Assembly (NCBI RefSeq): GCF_002105195.1
Contig: NZ_MUHU01000031.1
Coordinates: 1 to 64,000, forward strand
DNA from: Derxia lacustris
GTDB taxonomy: Bacteria; Pseudomonadota; Gammaproteobacteria; Burkholderiales; Burkholderiaceae_E
Reading direction: 5' to 3'
DNA: 64,000 nucleotides
Positions 36,423 to 46,527 of the stretch are shown here, piece by piece; position 1 is the stretch's first letter; each line of letters opens with the position of its first letter. Under the pieces are notes generated by a model. That model was not told where the DNA came from. It worked only from the letters and a program-made list of their open reading frames with translations, and did not search any database. The position numbers and the translations under genes are program-made.

Positions 36423-36616
36423 GCGGGTGGCGGGTCTCGGAACGAGGTCGCGGCGGGGCGGCGGAACGGCCCCGTCTTACGGCGGGATGCGACTATAAAT
36501 CAGGGCTTTCGGCACAATCGCGCCGCTCCAGCCCGGGCAGCGGCGGCGCGATGTTGCGCCGCTGCCGCAGCCCGCCCCGGCCGGTTTGTATCGGCCTGAA
36601 ACCCAGACGAAATCCC

Positions 36617-37015
36617 ATGCCCTCGCCCTTTTCCCTCGCCCGCCTGCGCCTGCTCCCGTGGCGCCTTCTTGCCGTGGTGGCTGCGGCGGTCGCCGCGGCA
36701 CTCGCGGTGCGCTACGGCTTGATGCAGAACGACGAGCTGGCCGTTGCCTGCGCGCGCCAGGCCGAGGGGCTGGCCTGCGATGCGCGCGCCGCGTTTCCGC
36801 AGCTGTTCATGGAGAACCGGCTCGGCTGGCTGGCGCTGGCGGCCGGTGTGCTGGCTTTCGTGTTCGGTCGGCCGGGGCTGGGCTGGATTGCCGTGACCCT
36901 CGGCGCGGCCGGGCTGGTGCTGTACTGCTACGACCTGTCGGCCGTGGGTGCGGTGCTGGGCGGCGTGGCGGTGCTGCGCGGGCCGCTGGCGCCGGTGAGC
37001 CAGGCGCGCGCCTGA
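36617..37015 (+). CDS. Small membrane protein of unknown function
   Basis: 132 residues from ATG 36617. Three to four hydrophobic segments (LLPWRLLAVVAAAVAAALAV, LGWLALAAGVLAFVFG, GWIAVTLGAAGLVLYCYDL) and a Cys-containing loop (VACARQAEGLACDARAAF) suggest an inner-membrane protein with a periplasmic disulfide. No family recognised. It lies between the two GH17 genes on the opposite strand, and its last 88 nt overlap antisense with the end of the 606-residue GH17 gene. Confidence 0.65.
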   Translation: MPSPFSLARLRLLPWRLLAVVAAAVAAALAVRYGLMQNDELAVACARQAEGLACDARAAFPQLFMENRLGWLALAAGVLAFVFGRPGLGWIAVTLGAAGLVLYCYDLSAVGAVLGGVAVLRGPLAPVSQARA

Positions 37016-38748
37016 GCCGGTCCGCCCAGGCCGCCGAGGCCGAGCACCAGCCCCAGCAGCATCCAGCCGACGCCGTCCGGATTGGTCGGCTCGACCGCCC
37101 AGCGCACGACGGCGCCGAGCGCGATCAGCAGGCCGAGCCCGATCTCGGCGCGGCTCGCCGCCGGCCAGCGCGCGCCTAGCGCGAGCGGCAGCGCCAGCCC
37201 CAGTTCGAGCGCGCCGATGGCATAGAGCTGCCACGGAAAGTCGCGGTAGCGCGCATCGACCGCGAGCAGCAGCGCGCCGACCGCCGCGCCAAACAGGATC
37301 AGCGCGCGCAGCCGGGCAATCATCTGCAGGGGCGTGGTGGCGCGCATGTCCTCGACCGCGCCGGTGACCGGCAGCGGCGCCGGCGCGGCGGGCGCCGTGG
37401 CCGAGCGTTGCGCCGCCAGCTGCGCCGCGCCGGCGATGCCGGGCTGGGCCTCGGCAGCGGCGGCGGGCGAGGGGTCGTCGGCGCCGCCGGCCGCGCGGCC
37501 GAGCGCCTGCGCCGCCAGCAGCGCCAGCAGCAGGCTCAGCACGGTGATGGCGCCCAGGCTCAGCCATTCGGCCGGATTGCGGTAGGCGAGCAGCGCGTGG
37601 CCGTGCTGCAACCACAGCACCGCGCCGGCAAACAGGCCCAGCAGCCCGCCTGCTGCCGCGACCGCCGGCGCCGACGGCGCGGCAGCGGCCGCCGTGGCGC
37701 CCAGCTTGCGCGCCGCGCCCAGCCCGCCGAGCGCCAGCCCCGCGCCGATCGCCAGCCCGATCAGCGCCGCCAGCCCTACCTGCGGCGCATCGCGCCGATT
37801 GGCCACCGGCCCGTCGAAGCCGAACTTGCGCTCCAGCTCGACCGTGTAGAAGCCCCAGTAGCCGCCGGCCGTGCCCTCGCTCAGCCGCTTCCACGGCTGG
37901 TCGATGGCCTCGATCAGGTTGTAGCGCCAGCCCTTTTCCTTGACGTGGGCGGCGAGCGCCCGCACGAAGCTGGCCTGATTGACCAGACTCGGCACCGAGC
38001 CTTCGCGGCGTCGGCCTTCGCTCGGCCAGCCGACCTCGCCGATCATCAGTTCGCGGCCCGGAAAGGCCGCCTCGACCTTGGCCATCGTCGCGTCCAGATG
38101 CGGAATGGCGGTCTCGATGGGCACCGGGATGTCCTCCCAGAACGGCAGGATGTGCACGGTGATGAAGTCGACCGCCGGCGCCATGGCCGGATGCTTGAGC
38201 CAGAACTCCCACACGTCGGCATAGGTGAGCGGCAGCTTGGTCCGCTCGCGCACGTAATCCAGATAGCCCTTGAGCCGGAACTCGGGCTGGTCGCGCCGCA
38301 GCAGCACCTCGTTGCCGACGATGATCGCGCTCACCACGTCGGCATTGGCATTGGCCACCGCGATCGCGCGATCGAGCTCGACCCGGTTCTTGGCATCGTC
38401 CTGGCCGATCCAGATGCCGAGCAGCACCTTCATGCCGTGCTTGCGCGCCAGCTCGGGCACGCGGTCGAGGCCCTGATCGACCGAATAGGTGCGCACGCAG
38501 CCGAACATCTCGGACAGGTGGGCCAGGTCTTCGTCGATCTGCTCGGGCGGCACCACAAAGCCGGCGTTGAACGGCGTCTGGCCGGGCTTGTGGTACGGCG
38601 AATAGGACGTGCACTGGAACTTCTCGCCCGGCGCGCGGGCGAAGGGCGGCACGTCGACGAGGCGGTTGCTCTGCCACACCAGCACCGCGAGCGCGGCGAT
38701 GGCGAGCAGATGCAGCAGCAGGAAGGCGCGCAGGCGCAAGGGCGTCAT
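36928..38748 (-). CDS. Membrane-anchored GH17-family glucanase-like protein
   Basis: 606 residues. A membrane anchor (LLLHLLAIAALAVLVW) is followed by a GH17-like catalytic domain with E147 (IIVGNEVLLRR) and E238 (MIGEVGWPSEG), plus GFVVPPEQIDEDLAHLSEMFGCVRTY near the start. About seven membrane helices follow in the C-terminal half, separated by Ala/Pro-rich loops. It probably processes beta-glucan made by the adjacent GH17-GT2 enzyme. Unlike that protein it lacks a GT2 domain. The reaction (hydrolysis or transglycosylation) is inferred. Confidence 0.85.
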   Translation of the reverse strand: MTPLRLRAFLLLHLLAIAALAVLVWQSNRLVDVPPFARAPGEKFQCTSYSPYHKPGQTPFNAGFVVPPEQIDEDLAHLSEMFGCVRTYSVDQGLDRVPELARKHGMKVLLGIWIGQDDAKNRVELDRAIAVANANADVVSAIIVGNEVLLRRDQPEFRLKGYLDYVRERTKLPLTYADVWEFWLKHPAMAPAVDFITVHILPFWEDIPVPIETAIPHLDATMAKVEAAFPGRELMIGEVGWPSEGRRREGSVPSLVNQASFVRALAAHVKEKGWRYNLIEAIDQPWKRLSEGTAGGYWGFYTVELERKFGFDGPVANRRDAPQVGLAALIGLAIGAGLALGGLGAARKLGATAAAAAPSAPAVAAAGGLLGLFAGAVLWLQHGHALLAYRNPAEWLSLGAITVLSLLLALLAAQALGRAAGGADDPSPAAAAEAQPGIAGAAQLAAQRSATAPAAPAPLPVTGAVEDMRATTPLQMIARLRALILFGAAVGALLLAVDARYRDFPWQLYAIGALELGLALPLALGARWPAASRAEIGLGLLIALGAVVRWAVEPTNPDGVGWMLLGLVLGLGGLGGPAQARAWLTGASGPRSTATPPSTAPTADRS

Positions 38749-38832
38749 GAGGCGGTCCGGGAGGGGTGAAGACGGCGGCGCGCGAGTTTGCCTGATGCCG
38801 CCCGCGCGTCGACCGGCGCCGGCCGGCGGCGT

Positions 38833-40000
38833 TCAGCCCACGCGGCGCAGCCCGTCGACGATGCGTACCCGCGCCGAATGCCAGGCCGGCAGCGCGCCCG
38901 CCACCAGCCCCACCGCCAGCCCGCAGGCGGCTTGCAGCGCATAGGTCTCGGGCACCACCGGGAACTTGGCAAACACCTTGACCGTGGCCGCATGAAAGCC
39001 CTGCGCCACCGGCCCCAGCAGCGCCATCGCGATGGCGGCGCCGATGGCCGCCAGCAGCAGCGCCTCGGCCATGACCAGCGCCGCCACCGTGCCGGGCGCA
39101 AAGCCCAGCGCCTTGAGCGTCGCGTACTCGGCGATGCGCTCGCGCGCGGTCATCGCCATGGTGTTGGCGGCCACCGCCATGATGATGACGATCACCACAT
39201 AGCTCACGCCCCGGATCGCCACCACGATGGTCTCGACCATCGAGATGAAGCCGAGCTGGAACGCCTTCTCGGTCTCGGTCAGCGTCTCGGCCAGCGAGCT
39301 GCGGAAGCCGTCGTCGATCTGCTTCGAGATTTCGGCGCCGGCCGTGGCGTCGGCGATCTGCACCACGAACACGCCCACCTGATTGGCGCGCGCCGGCGCG
39401 GACGTCTTGAGCGTCTCGTTGAGATAGTCGTAATGGAAATACATCTGCCGCGTGATCGCGGTGTCGTCGCGGCCGTCGTAGATGGCGCGCACGTTGAACT
39501 CCCAGTTGCCGGGGTAGATCGTGCCCTTGAGCGTGATGCGGTCGCCGAGCTTGAAGCCGTAGAGCGCGGCCAGCTCGCGGCCGATGGCGGCGCCCTGGCG
39601 GTCGCGCATCAGGTCGGCGTACTGCGCCGGGTCGAACACGAACTCCGGGTACTGGCGCGCCAGCAGCGCGATGTCGGTCGCGAATTGCGCGAAGAAGTTC
39701 TGCGGCTCGCGCCAGATGCCGCCGAACCAGTTCGACACGCCGACGCTCGTCACGCCCGGCTGGGCCGCGATGCGCTCGCGGTAGTACAGCGGCATCGAGA
39801 AGGTGAGCGAGATCGAGTTGCGCGTGAACAGCCGCGACGCGCTCGACATGTCGCTGCCGGCATACCAGGCGCGCACCACGGTTTGCAGCAGCCCGAAGGC
39901 GAGGATGGCGATCACCAGCCCGAGGATGGTGAGGCCGGCGCGCAGCCGGGCCCGGAACACGTTGCGCAGCACGAGGCGGAGATAGAACACGCGGCGTCCT

Positions 40001-40014
<14 letters not shown>
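38833..40014 (-). CDS. ABC transporter permease (MacB/FtsX-LolE type)
   Basis: 393 residues with four membrane helices: one near the N-terminus (LRAGLTILGLVIAILAFGLLQTV), a large periplasmic MacB-PCD-like domain (about 50-270), then three C-terminal helices in the FtsX pattern (VVIVIIMAVAANTMAMTARERIAEYATLKALGF is the family signature). It overlaps the ATPase gene by 14 nt, so the two form one transporter. Such pairs export lipoproteins, peptides or macrolides from the inner membrane. No adaptor (MacA) gene is adjacent. Confidence 0.92.
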
Positions 40015-40702
<688 letters not shown>

Positions 40703-40944
40703 GGCGGCGTCCGGGCGCGGCAACGTGCGGTTGCGAATGGCTTCAAACCCCGATTGGTGGCTGACACGGGGCCGGGCGATGCTAGCGCGCTGCGCCGCAG
40801 CGTCGCGTGCCGGTCACGCGGGCAATTGCGATGTTGCGGGGCGCCCGTCTTGCCAAACCGGCAAACTGGCAGATCAGGAAGGCGGCACCGACCTTGAGGC
40901 GGCGCCGCACTGAATTCATCGTGAAGAGACCATAGGAGAACAGC

Positions 40945-42123
40945 ATGACCGACATCGTCATCGTCGCCGCCGCGCGAACCGCCGTGGGCAAGTTCGGTGG
41001 CTCGCTGGCCAAGGTTCCGGCCGCCGAGCTGGGCGCGACCGTCATCCGTGGCCTGCTGCAGAAGACCGGCCTGGCCGGCGAACAGATCAGCGAAGTCATC
41101 CTCGGCCAGGTGCTGACGGCTGGCGTGGGCCAGAACCCGGCGCGTCAGGCCATCATCAAGTCGGGCCTGCCCCAGGGCGTGCCCGGTTTCACCATCAACA
41201 AGGTCTGCGGCTCGGGCCTGAAGGCCGTGGCGCTGGCGGTGCAGGCCATCCGTGACGGCGATGCCGACATCGTGATTGCCGGCGGCCAGGAAAACATGAG
41301 CGCCAGCCCGCATGTGCTGCCCAACTCGCGCGACGGCGCACGCATGGGCGACTGGAAGCTGGTCGACACCATGATCAACGACGGCCTGTGGGATGTGTAC
41401 AACCAGTACCACATGGGCATCACCGCCGAGAACGTGGCCAAGAAGTACGGCATCACGCGCGAGCAGCAGGATGCGCTGGCGCTCGGCTCGCAGCAGAAGG
41501 CCGCTGCCGCGCAGGACGCCGGCAAGTTCGTCGATGAAATCGTGCCGGTGAGCATTCCGCAGAAGAAGGGCGATCCGGTGCTATTCGCGGCCGACGAGTT
41601 CCTCAACCGCAAGAGCAATGCCGAAGCGCTGGCCGGCCTGCGTCCGGCCTTCGACAAGGCGGGCACGGTCACGGCCGGCAATGCCTCGGGCATCAACGAC
41701 GGCGCCGCCGCCGTGCTGGTGATGACCGCCAAGAAGGCCGCCGAGCTGAACCTGCCGGTGCTGGCGCGCATCGCCAGCTACGCCAGCGCCGGCCTCGACC
41801 CGGCCATCATGGGCATGGGCCCGGTGCCGGCCAGCAAGAAGGCGCTGGCGCGGGCCGGCTGGAGCGCCGCCGACCTCGACCTGCTCGAAATCAATGAAGC
41901 CTTCGCGGCCCAGGCCTGCGCGGTGCACAACGAGATGGGCTGGGACCTGAGCAAGGTGAACGTGAACGGCGGCGCCATCGCCATCGGTCACCCGATCGGC
42001 GCGTCGGGCTGCCGCATCCTGGTGTCGCTGCTGCATGAAATGCAGCGCCGCGATGCGAAGAAGGGCATCGCCAGTCTGTGCATCGGCGGCGGGATGGGGA
42101 TTGCGCTGACGGTCGAGCGCTGA
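40945..42123 (+). CDS. phaA: Acetyl-CoA C-acetyltransferase (thiolase, PhaA/AtoB type)
   Basis: 392 residues, start ATG at 40945 with AGGAGAAC upstream. The nucleophilic Cys88 is in INKVCGSGLKAV; the family C-terminal motifs GGAIAIGHPIGASG (His) and LCIGGGMG (Cys378) are complete. It condenses two acetyl-CoA to acetoacetyl-CoA, the first step in poly-3-hydroxybutyrate synthesis, or works in the reverse direction in degradation. No phaB or phaC is adjacent, so the symbol is by best match only. Monocistronic; the VapBC module follows on the same strand. Confidence 0.93.
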   Translation: MTDIVIVAAARTAVGKFGGSLAKVPAAELGATVIRGLLQKTGLAGEQISEVILGQVLTAGVGQNPARQAIIKSGLPQGVPGFTINKVCGSGLKAVALAVQAIRDGDADIVIAGGQENMSASPHVLPNSRDGARMGDWKLVDTMINDGLWDVYNQYHMGITAENVAKKYGITREQQDALALGSQQKAAAAQDAGKFVDEIVPVSIPQKKGDPVLFAADEFLNRKSNAEALAGLRPAFDKAGTVTAGNASGINDGAAAVLVMTAKKAAELNLPVLARIASYASAGLDPAIMGMGPVPASKKALARAGWSAADLDLLEINEAFAAQACAVHNEMGWDLSKVNVNGGAIAIGHPIGASGCRILVSLLHEMQRRDAKKGIASLCIGGGMGIALTVER

Positions 42124-42143
42124 TGGAACGCGCTTCGGCGGCC

Positions 42144-42164
42144 GTGTATATAGTCTGTGTATAT
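42144..42164. promoter_or_regulatory. Direct repeat GTGTATAT x2 upstream of vapBC
   Basis: Two exact GTGTATAT copies (42144-42151 and 42157-42164) with a 13-bp period, 20 bp before the antitoxin ATG, in an AT-rich patch. Such sites commonly bind the antitoxin complex for autoregulation, and the second TATAT could overlap the -10 element. Confidence 0.4.
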
Positions 42165-42184
42165 CGCAGCAGCCGGAGCGCTTC

Positions 42185-42424
42185 ATGACCCTGAGCACTG
42201 TCTTCACCAACAACCGCACCCAGGCCGTGCGCCTGCCCGCTGATACCCGTTTCCCCGACAACGTCAAAAGGGTCGAGGTGCGGGTGGTGGGCGCCGAGCG
42301 GGTCATCGCGCCCGCCGACGCGGTGTGGGACAGCTTCTTTGCCGCCACGCCAGCCGTGACGGCCACCGACGATTTCATGGCCGAACGCGCAAGCCAGCAG
42401 CAGCCCGAGCGCGAAGCGTTCTGA
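42185..42424 (+). CDS. vapB: VapB-type antitoxin
   Basis: 79 residues. The N-terminal swapped-hairpin DNA-binding segment (VFTNNRTQAVRLPADTRFPDNVKRVEVRVVG) is characteristic of VapB antitoxins of the AbrB/MazE fold, and the acidic C-terminus (TATDDFMAERASQQ) is suited to wrap the toxin. The toxin gene starts 9 nt downstream. The complex should bind the direct repeat at 42144-42164. Confidence 0.9.
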   Translation: MTLSTVFTNNRTQAVRLPADTRFPDNVKRVEVRVVGAERVIAPADAVWDSFFAATPAVTATDDFMAERASQQQPEREAF

Positions 42425-42433
42425 GGCGCGCCA

Positions 42434-42835
42434 GTGCTGCGCTATCTGCTCGACACCAACATCGTCATCCACGTCATCAAGCGCCGTCCGCCCGAGGTGC
42501 GCGAGCTGTTCAACCGGCAGCATGGCCGCATGGCGATCTCGGCCATCACCCTGGCCGAGCTGATGCACGGCGCCGAGAAAAGCGCCGATCCGCCGCGCAA
42601 TCTGGCCGTGGTCGACGACTTCTGCAGCCGGCTCACGGTGCTGCCTTACGGCGAGAAGGCGGCGGCGCATTACGGCGCCATCCGCGCTGCGCTTGAGCTG
42701 GCCGGCACGCCGATCGGCGTGAACGATCTGCACATCGCCGCCCAGGCGCGCAGCGAAGGCCTGACGCTGGTCACCAACAATCTGCGCGAGTTCGAGCGCG
42801 TGCCCGGCCTGCTGAGCGAGAACTGGGTCGCCTGA
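42434..42835 (+). CDS. vapC: VapC-type PIN-domain toxin (RNase)
   Basis: 133 residues, GTG start 9 nt after the antitoxin stop. PIN-domain acidic residues are in place: Asp in RYLLDTNIVIHVIK, Glu in ITLAELMHGAEK, Asp in PIGVNDLHIAAQA, and the closing TNNLREFERVPGL. VapC toxins are Mg-dependent RNases, many of which cut initiator tRNA. The pair is a complete type II toxin-antitoxin module. Confidence 0.93.
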   Translation: MLRYLLDTNIVIHVIKRRPPEVRELFNRQHGRMAISAITLAELMHGAEKSADPPRNLAVVDDFCSRLTVLPYGEKAAAHYGAIRAALELAGTPIGVNDLHIAAQARSEGLTLVTNNLREFERVPGLLSENWVA

Positions 42836-42853
42836 GCGGCCACCCGCGCCAGC

Positions 42854-45073
42854 CTAGAGCGCCGCCTCGCGCGACACCGCCGCCCAAGCGGCACGCCAGG
42901 CCCGGCCGAGCAGGCTGTGGCCGCTGCCGGCCACGCGTGCGGTGCCGGTCGCCTCGCTCACCGGCAGCTCGCTCGCATCGCACTGATCGAAGCGCAGCCG
43001 GAACAGCGGCTCGGTCGGCAGCAGCGCGTCGCGGCTGCGCTGCACCGCGATCGGCCCGCCATTCACCGACGCCAGCGCCGGCGCATCGAGCGCGGCGAGG
43101 CGCAGCCGGTCGATGGCGCCGAGCCGGCAATGCACGGCGCGCGCCTCGGGCCGGTCGGCGATGAAGACGACTTCCGCGCCGGCATTCAGGCGCGCGAGCG
43201 CCACCTCGTCGACGAAGGCTTCGCCGCGCTGCGGCCCGGGCGCGACGATGCCGAGCAGCCGCTCGCCGCCGGCGATGACGGTGCCGGGGCGCAGCGCATC
43301 GCTGGCGTCGACCACGCGGCCGGCGATGGGCGCGGTCAGCTCCAGCTGGGCCGCGAGGCGTTCGAGCGCGGCGACCTGTTCGCGCGCGCCGTCCCATTGC
43401 CGGCGCATGGCTTCGCCGCCGGCGAGCAGGCCGGCATCGAGCGGCTGGCGCTCGACCTGCCAGCGCAGCGCGGCTTCGCGCACGCGGGCGCGGGCCAGTT
43501 CGGCATCGAGTTCAGGCGCGCGCAGGCGGGCGAGCAGCTGGCCGGCGGTCACTTCGGCGCCGTCGCGCACCGCCACGTCGACGACTTCGGCCGGCGCGGG
43601 CGCGTACAGGCTTTGAGCCTCGTGCGCGCCGATCTGCGCCGGCGCGCCGACATCGCGCTGCCACGGCAGCACCAGCGCGGCGAAGGCCAGCGCCAGCAGC
43701 ACGGCGCTGCGCCGGGTGGCGCCGTTCCAGCGCAGCTCGGCGCGGCGCTGGCGCCAGACGGCCAGCTCGCTCCACACCGGCCGCGCCAGGAACCAGCCCA
43801 GCTCCACCGCCAGCATCAGCAGCCCGAGCGCCTTGAAGAACAGGTGGTAGACGAGCAGCGCGATGCCCAGAAAAACCACCGCGCGGTAAGCCCAGGTGGC
43901 GAACGCGAAGGCCACGAGAAAGCGCCGGCGCGGCGCCGCAAAGCGCTCGGGCGGCGGGTCGTTCCAGCCGAACAGCGCGCGCCGCAGCGCCCAGCGGCCG
44001 AGCGCGAACGCGCGGTCGTGCAGATTGGGCAGGCCGAGCGCGTCGGAGAGCAGGAAATAGCCGTCGAAGCGCATGAAGGGGCTGGCGTTGATCGCGAGCG
44101 TGGCGATCCAGGTGGTGGTGGCGAGCAGGAACATGCCGGCGCGCAGCGGGCCGTCGGGCAGAAAGCTCCAGGCCAGCGTGGCCGCGACCGCGAGCACGCC
44201 TTCGGCCGCCATGCCGGCGGCGCCGATGGCCAGGCGCTGGCGCCGCGCCGGCAGCTTCCAGGCGTCGGAGGTGTCGGTGTAGAGCACCGGCACCAGCACC
44301 AGGAAGGCGACGCCCATCGTCGGCACGCGGCAGCCAAAGCGGCGCGCGGTGAGCGCATGGCCGAACTCGTGCAGAACCTTGGCAAAGCCGAGCGCCGCGC
44401 CCACGCCGACCAGCCCTTGCAGGCCAGCATAGGCGGCGAAGGTGTGGGTGAACTCATCCCAGCGCTGGGCCACGAGGCCGAGGCCGAGCACGGCGGCGGC
44501 CGCCAGCAGCCACGCAAAGCGCGCGGTGCAGACCAGCGCGAACGCGGGTGCGAGCCGTTGCAGCAGCGGCTCGGGCCGCAGCAGCGGAATGCGGATGAAC
44601 AGGTAGTGCTTGAGCAGCCACATCGCATGGCCGAGCCGGCGCGCGCGCGCGATGCGGATGAGCCGCTCGGTGTGCTCGGGCGTGCCGGTGCGCAGCAGGC
44701 TGTGGCGCGCGAGGAAGTCGGCGACCGCCTTCACGTCGGCGGCGCCGAGGTCGAGCGTGGTGCGCGCACGGACGGCGGCGACGATGGCCTCGGCCGTGCC
44801 GAGCCGCCAGCGCGAGACGATCTCGAACGCGGCCCAGCCGAGCTGGTAGAAGCGGTTGGCCGCCGGGTCGTGCAGCGTCCAGCTCGGCGAGCCGTCGGGC
44901 TGGCGCGGGCCGGGATGCAGGCTGAGGTCTTCGCGCAGCGGCGGCAGCGGCTGGGGCTGGCTGGCGGCGAGTGCGGCGGCGGTCACCGGGATGCCGGCAC
45001 GGGCCAGGTCGAGCGCCGAAGGTGTCGGGCCCGCGCCCGGCAGGCTGGCGGCGCCGCTCACAGCCCCAGCCAT
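42854..45073 (-). CDS. PqqD-like / M50 site-2 protease / HlyD-like fusion protein
   Basis: 739 residues. An N-terminal PqqD-like (peptide-recognition type) domain (LREDLSLHPGPRQPDG...LARHSLLRTG, about 45-130) precedes a multi-helix M50 metalloprotease core: H235-E-F-G-H239 as zinc motif and N329...D337-G (NASPFMRFDGY) as third ligand. Two or three more helices lead to a periplasmic biotinyl-lipoyl/HlyD-like part (about 480-739: SLYAPAPAEVVDVAVRDGAEV, LTAPIAGRVVDASDALRPG). It overlaps the upstream adaptor gene by 16 nt and is the last gene of the giant-protein operon. Proteolytic maturation or inner-membrane docking of the cargo is inferred. Confidence 0.85.
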   Translation of the reverse strand: MAGAVSGAASLPGAGPTPSALDLARAGIPVTAAALAASQPQPLPPLREDLSLHPGPRQPDGSPSWTLHDPAANRFYQLGWAAFEIVSRWRLGTAEAIVAAVRARTTLDLGAADVKAVADFLARHSLLRTGTPEHTERLIRIARARRLGHAMWLLKHYLFIRIPLLRPEPLLQRLAPAFALVCTARFAWLLAAAAVLGLGLVAQRWDEFTHTFAAYAGLQGLVGVGAALGFAKVLHEFGHALTARRFGCRVPTMGVAFLVLVPVLYTDTSDAWKLPARRQRLAIGAAGMAAEGVLAVAATLAWSFLPDGPLRAGMFLLATTTWIATLAINASPFMRFDGYFLLSDALGLPNLHDRAFALGRWALRRALFGWNDPPPERFAAPRRRFLVAFAFATWAYRAVVFLGIALLVYHLFFKALGLLMLAVELGWFLARPVWSELAVWRQRRAELRWNGATRRSAVLLALAFAALVLPWQRDVGAPAQIGAHEAQSLYAPAPAEVVDVAVRDGAEVTAGQLLARLRAPELDAELARARVREAALRWQVERQPLDAGLLAGGEAMRRQWDGAREQVAALERLAAQLELTAPIAGRVVDASDALRPGTVIAGGERLLGIVAPGPQRGEAFVDEVALARLNAGAEVVFIADRPEARAVHCRLGAIDRLRLAALDAPALASVNGGPIAVQRSRDALLPTEPLFRLRFDQCDASELPVSEATGTARVAGSGHSLLGRAWRAAWAAVSREAAL

Positions 45074-46527
45074 TGCCGCGCGGTCGTCAGCGGCCGGCGC
45101 AGCGCAAACCAGGCGAGCGGCGCCCAGTCGCCCTGCACCCGCGCCGTGCCGACCTGCCCGATGCGCGGCGGCGTGTCGCCGTCGTCGAAACGCGCCTGCA
45201 AGCGGAAGGCCAGGATCCCGTCCTCGCCCGGCTCGGCGCGATAGGCCACGCGCGTGACCGTCGCGCCGTAGGACTCGCCCGGCGCCGCGTTGGGATAGAG
45301 CGTGAGCCGCGTGCCCGGCGCCACATGCACCGATTCGGATGCCGGCAGCCATGCCGCCAGCTCCACATGCGCCGGATCGGCCAGCGTCATCACCTTCTCG
45401 CCGACCGACACCGCGCGGCCGAGCCAGTCGTCGCGGTCGGAGAACACGACCACGCCGGCGCGCGCGGCGCTCACGCGCAGCCGGCCGAGCTGGCGCGCGC
45501 TGGTGTCGGCCTCGATGGTCTTTTCGTCGAGGCGGGCGCGGTCGAGCGCCATGTCGAGCTTGCCCTTGTCGTCGGTGACGGCGCGCTGGGCGCTCTGGCG
45601 CCAGGCTTCGGCGGCGGCGTCGCGCGCGTGCGCGGCCAGCGCGCTCTGGCCGGCGAGCGCGGTGGCGTCGAGGCTGAACAGCGGCGCGCCGGCCTCGACC
45701 GCCTGATTGGGCAGCACGTCGATGCGGTCGATCACGCCGGTGAGCGGCGCGCGCACCAGGAAGGGTTCGAGCGGCACGACTTCGCCGCGCGCCAGCACGG
45801 TGGTGCGCACCGGCAGGCAGGCGGCCAGCAGCAGCGCGGCCAGCGCCCAGCGGCGGCGCTTGCCGGCGCGCAGCCAGTCGCCGGCGCGTTCGCGCAGCGC
45901 GCGCTGCGGCGCAAAGCGCGCCTGGGCATGGGCGAAGGCGGCGGCGGCCTCGGTGGCGAGCGGCAGTTCGGCGGCGCTGAAGGGCTCGTCGCGCGCCAGC
46001 AGCAGCGCGCCGCTGCCGAAGCGGCCCGGCGGATCGAGCCGCAGCCACAGCGCATGCGCCGGCAGCCAGTGCGGCCAGTCGGCGGCGAGGTCGGGCGGCA
46101 GATCGGCGGCGGTGAGCGCGAGCTGGCGCGGCGGCGCGGCGGCAGCGGCAGATGCGGCAGATGCGGCGTCGGCCGGGCTTGCCGCCGCACCGGCCGCAGC
46201 CGCCGAGGAAGCATCGCCGCGCAAGGCCGCCGCCGGCAGCGCGCGGAACAGCGCCCCGAGCCATTGCACATACGGCGCGGTCGGATCGGTCTCGGCCAGC
46301 CCCGACAGCGCGCTCACCCGGCCCAGTGCGCCGATGGCGCCATCGCGCCACAGCGCCGCCTGCCGGTAGGGCAGCAGCCGCTGCGTCTCGTTGACGATTA
46401 CAAAGCCGAGCGCGTCCTCCGCCTCGGCCTCGCGCGCCCGGCGCATCAGCAGCAGCAGCGTGCCGAGTTCGCGCGCGCGGGCGTCGGCGGCAGCGCCGGC
46501 GGCCAGGCGCGGATCGGGCGCGTTCAT
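45058..46527 (-). CDS. HlyD-family adaptor with N-terminal GAF-like domain
   Basis: 489 residues. Residues ~15-175 resemble a GAF-like fold (LGFVIVNETQRLLPYRQAALW, GLAETDPTAPYVQWLGALFRAL); a membrane helix (RRRWALAALLLAACLPVRT) follows, then the HlyD-type barrel-sandwich and coiled coil (VRAPLTGVIDRIDVLPNQAVEAG, long Ala-rich helix, TLADPAHVELAAWLPASE). The cytosolic position of the GAF-like domain suggests sensing or docking. Its ATG overlaps the stop of the preceding adaptor (ATGA). Confidence 0.85.
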   Translation of the reverse strand: MNAPDPRLAAGAAADARARELGTLLLLMRRAREAEAEDALGFVIVNETQRLLPYRQAALWRDGAIGALGRVSALSGLAETDPTAPYVQWLGALFRALPAAALRGDASSAAAAGAAASPADAASAASAAAAAPPRQLALTAADLPPDLAADWPHWLPAHALWLRLDPPGRFGSGALLLARDEPFSAAELPLATEAAAAFAHAQARFAPQRALRERAGDWLRAGKRRRWALAALLLAACLPVRTTVLARGEVVPLEPFLVRAPLTGVIDRIDVLPNQAVEAGAPLFSLDATALAGQSALAAHARDAAAEAWRQSAQRAVTDDKGKLDMALDRARLDEKTIEADTSARQLGRLRVSAARAGVVVFSDRDDWLGRAVSVGEKVMTLADPAHVELAAWLPASESVHVAPGTRLTLYPNAAPGESYGATVTRVAYRAEPGEDGILAFRLQARFDDGDTPPRIGQVGTARVQGDWAPLAWFALRRPLTTARQWLGL

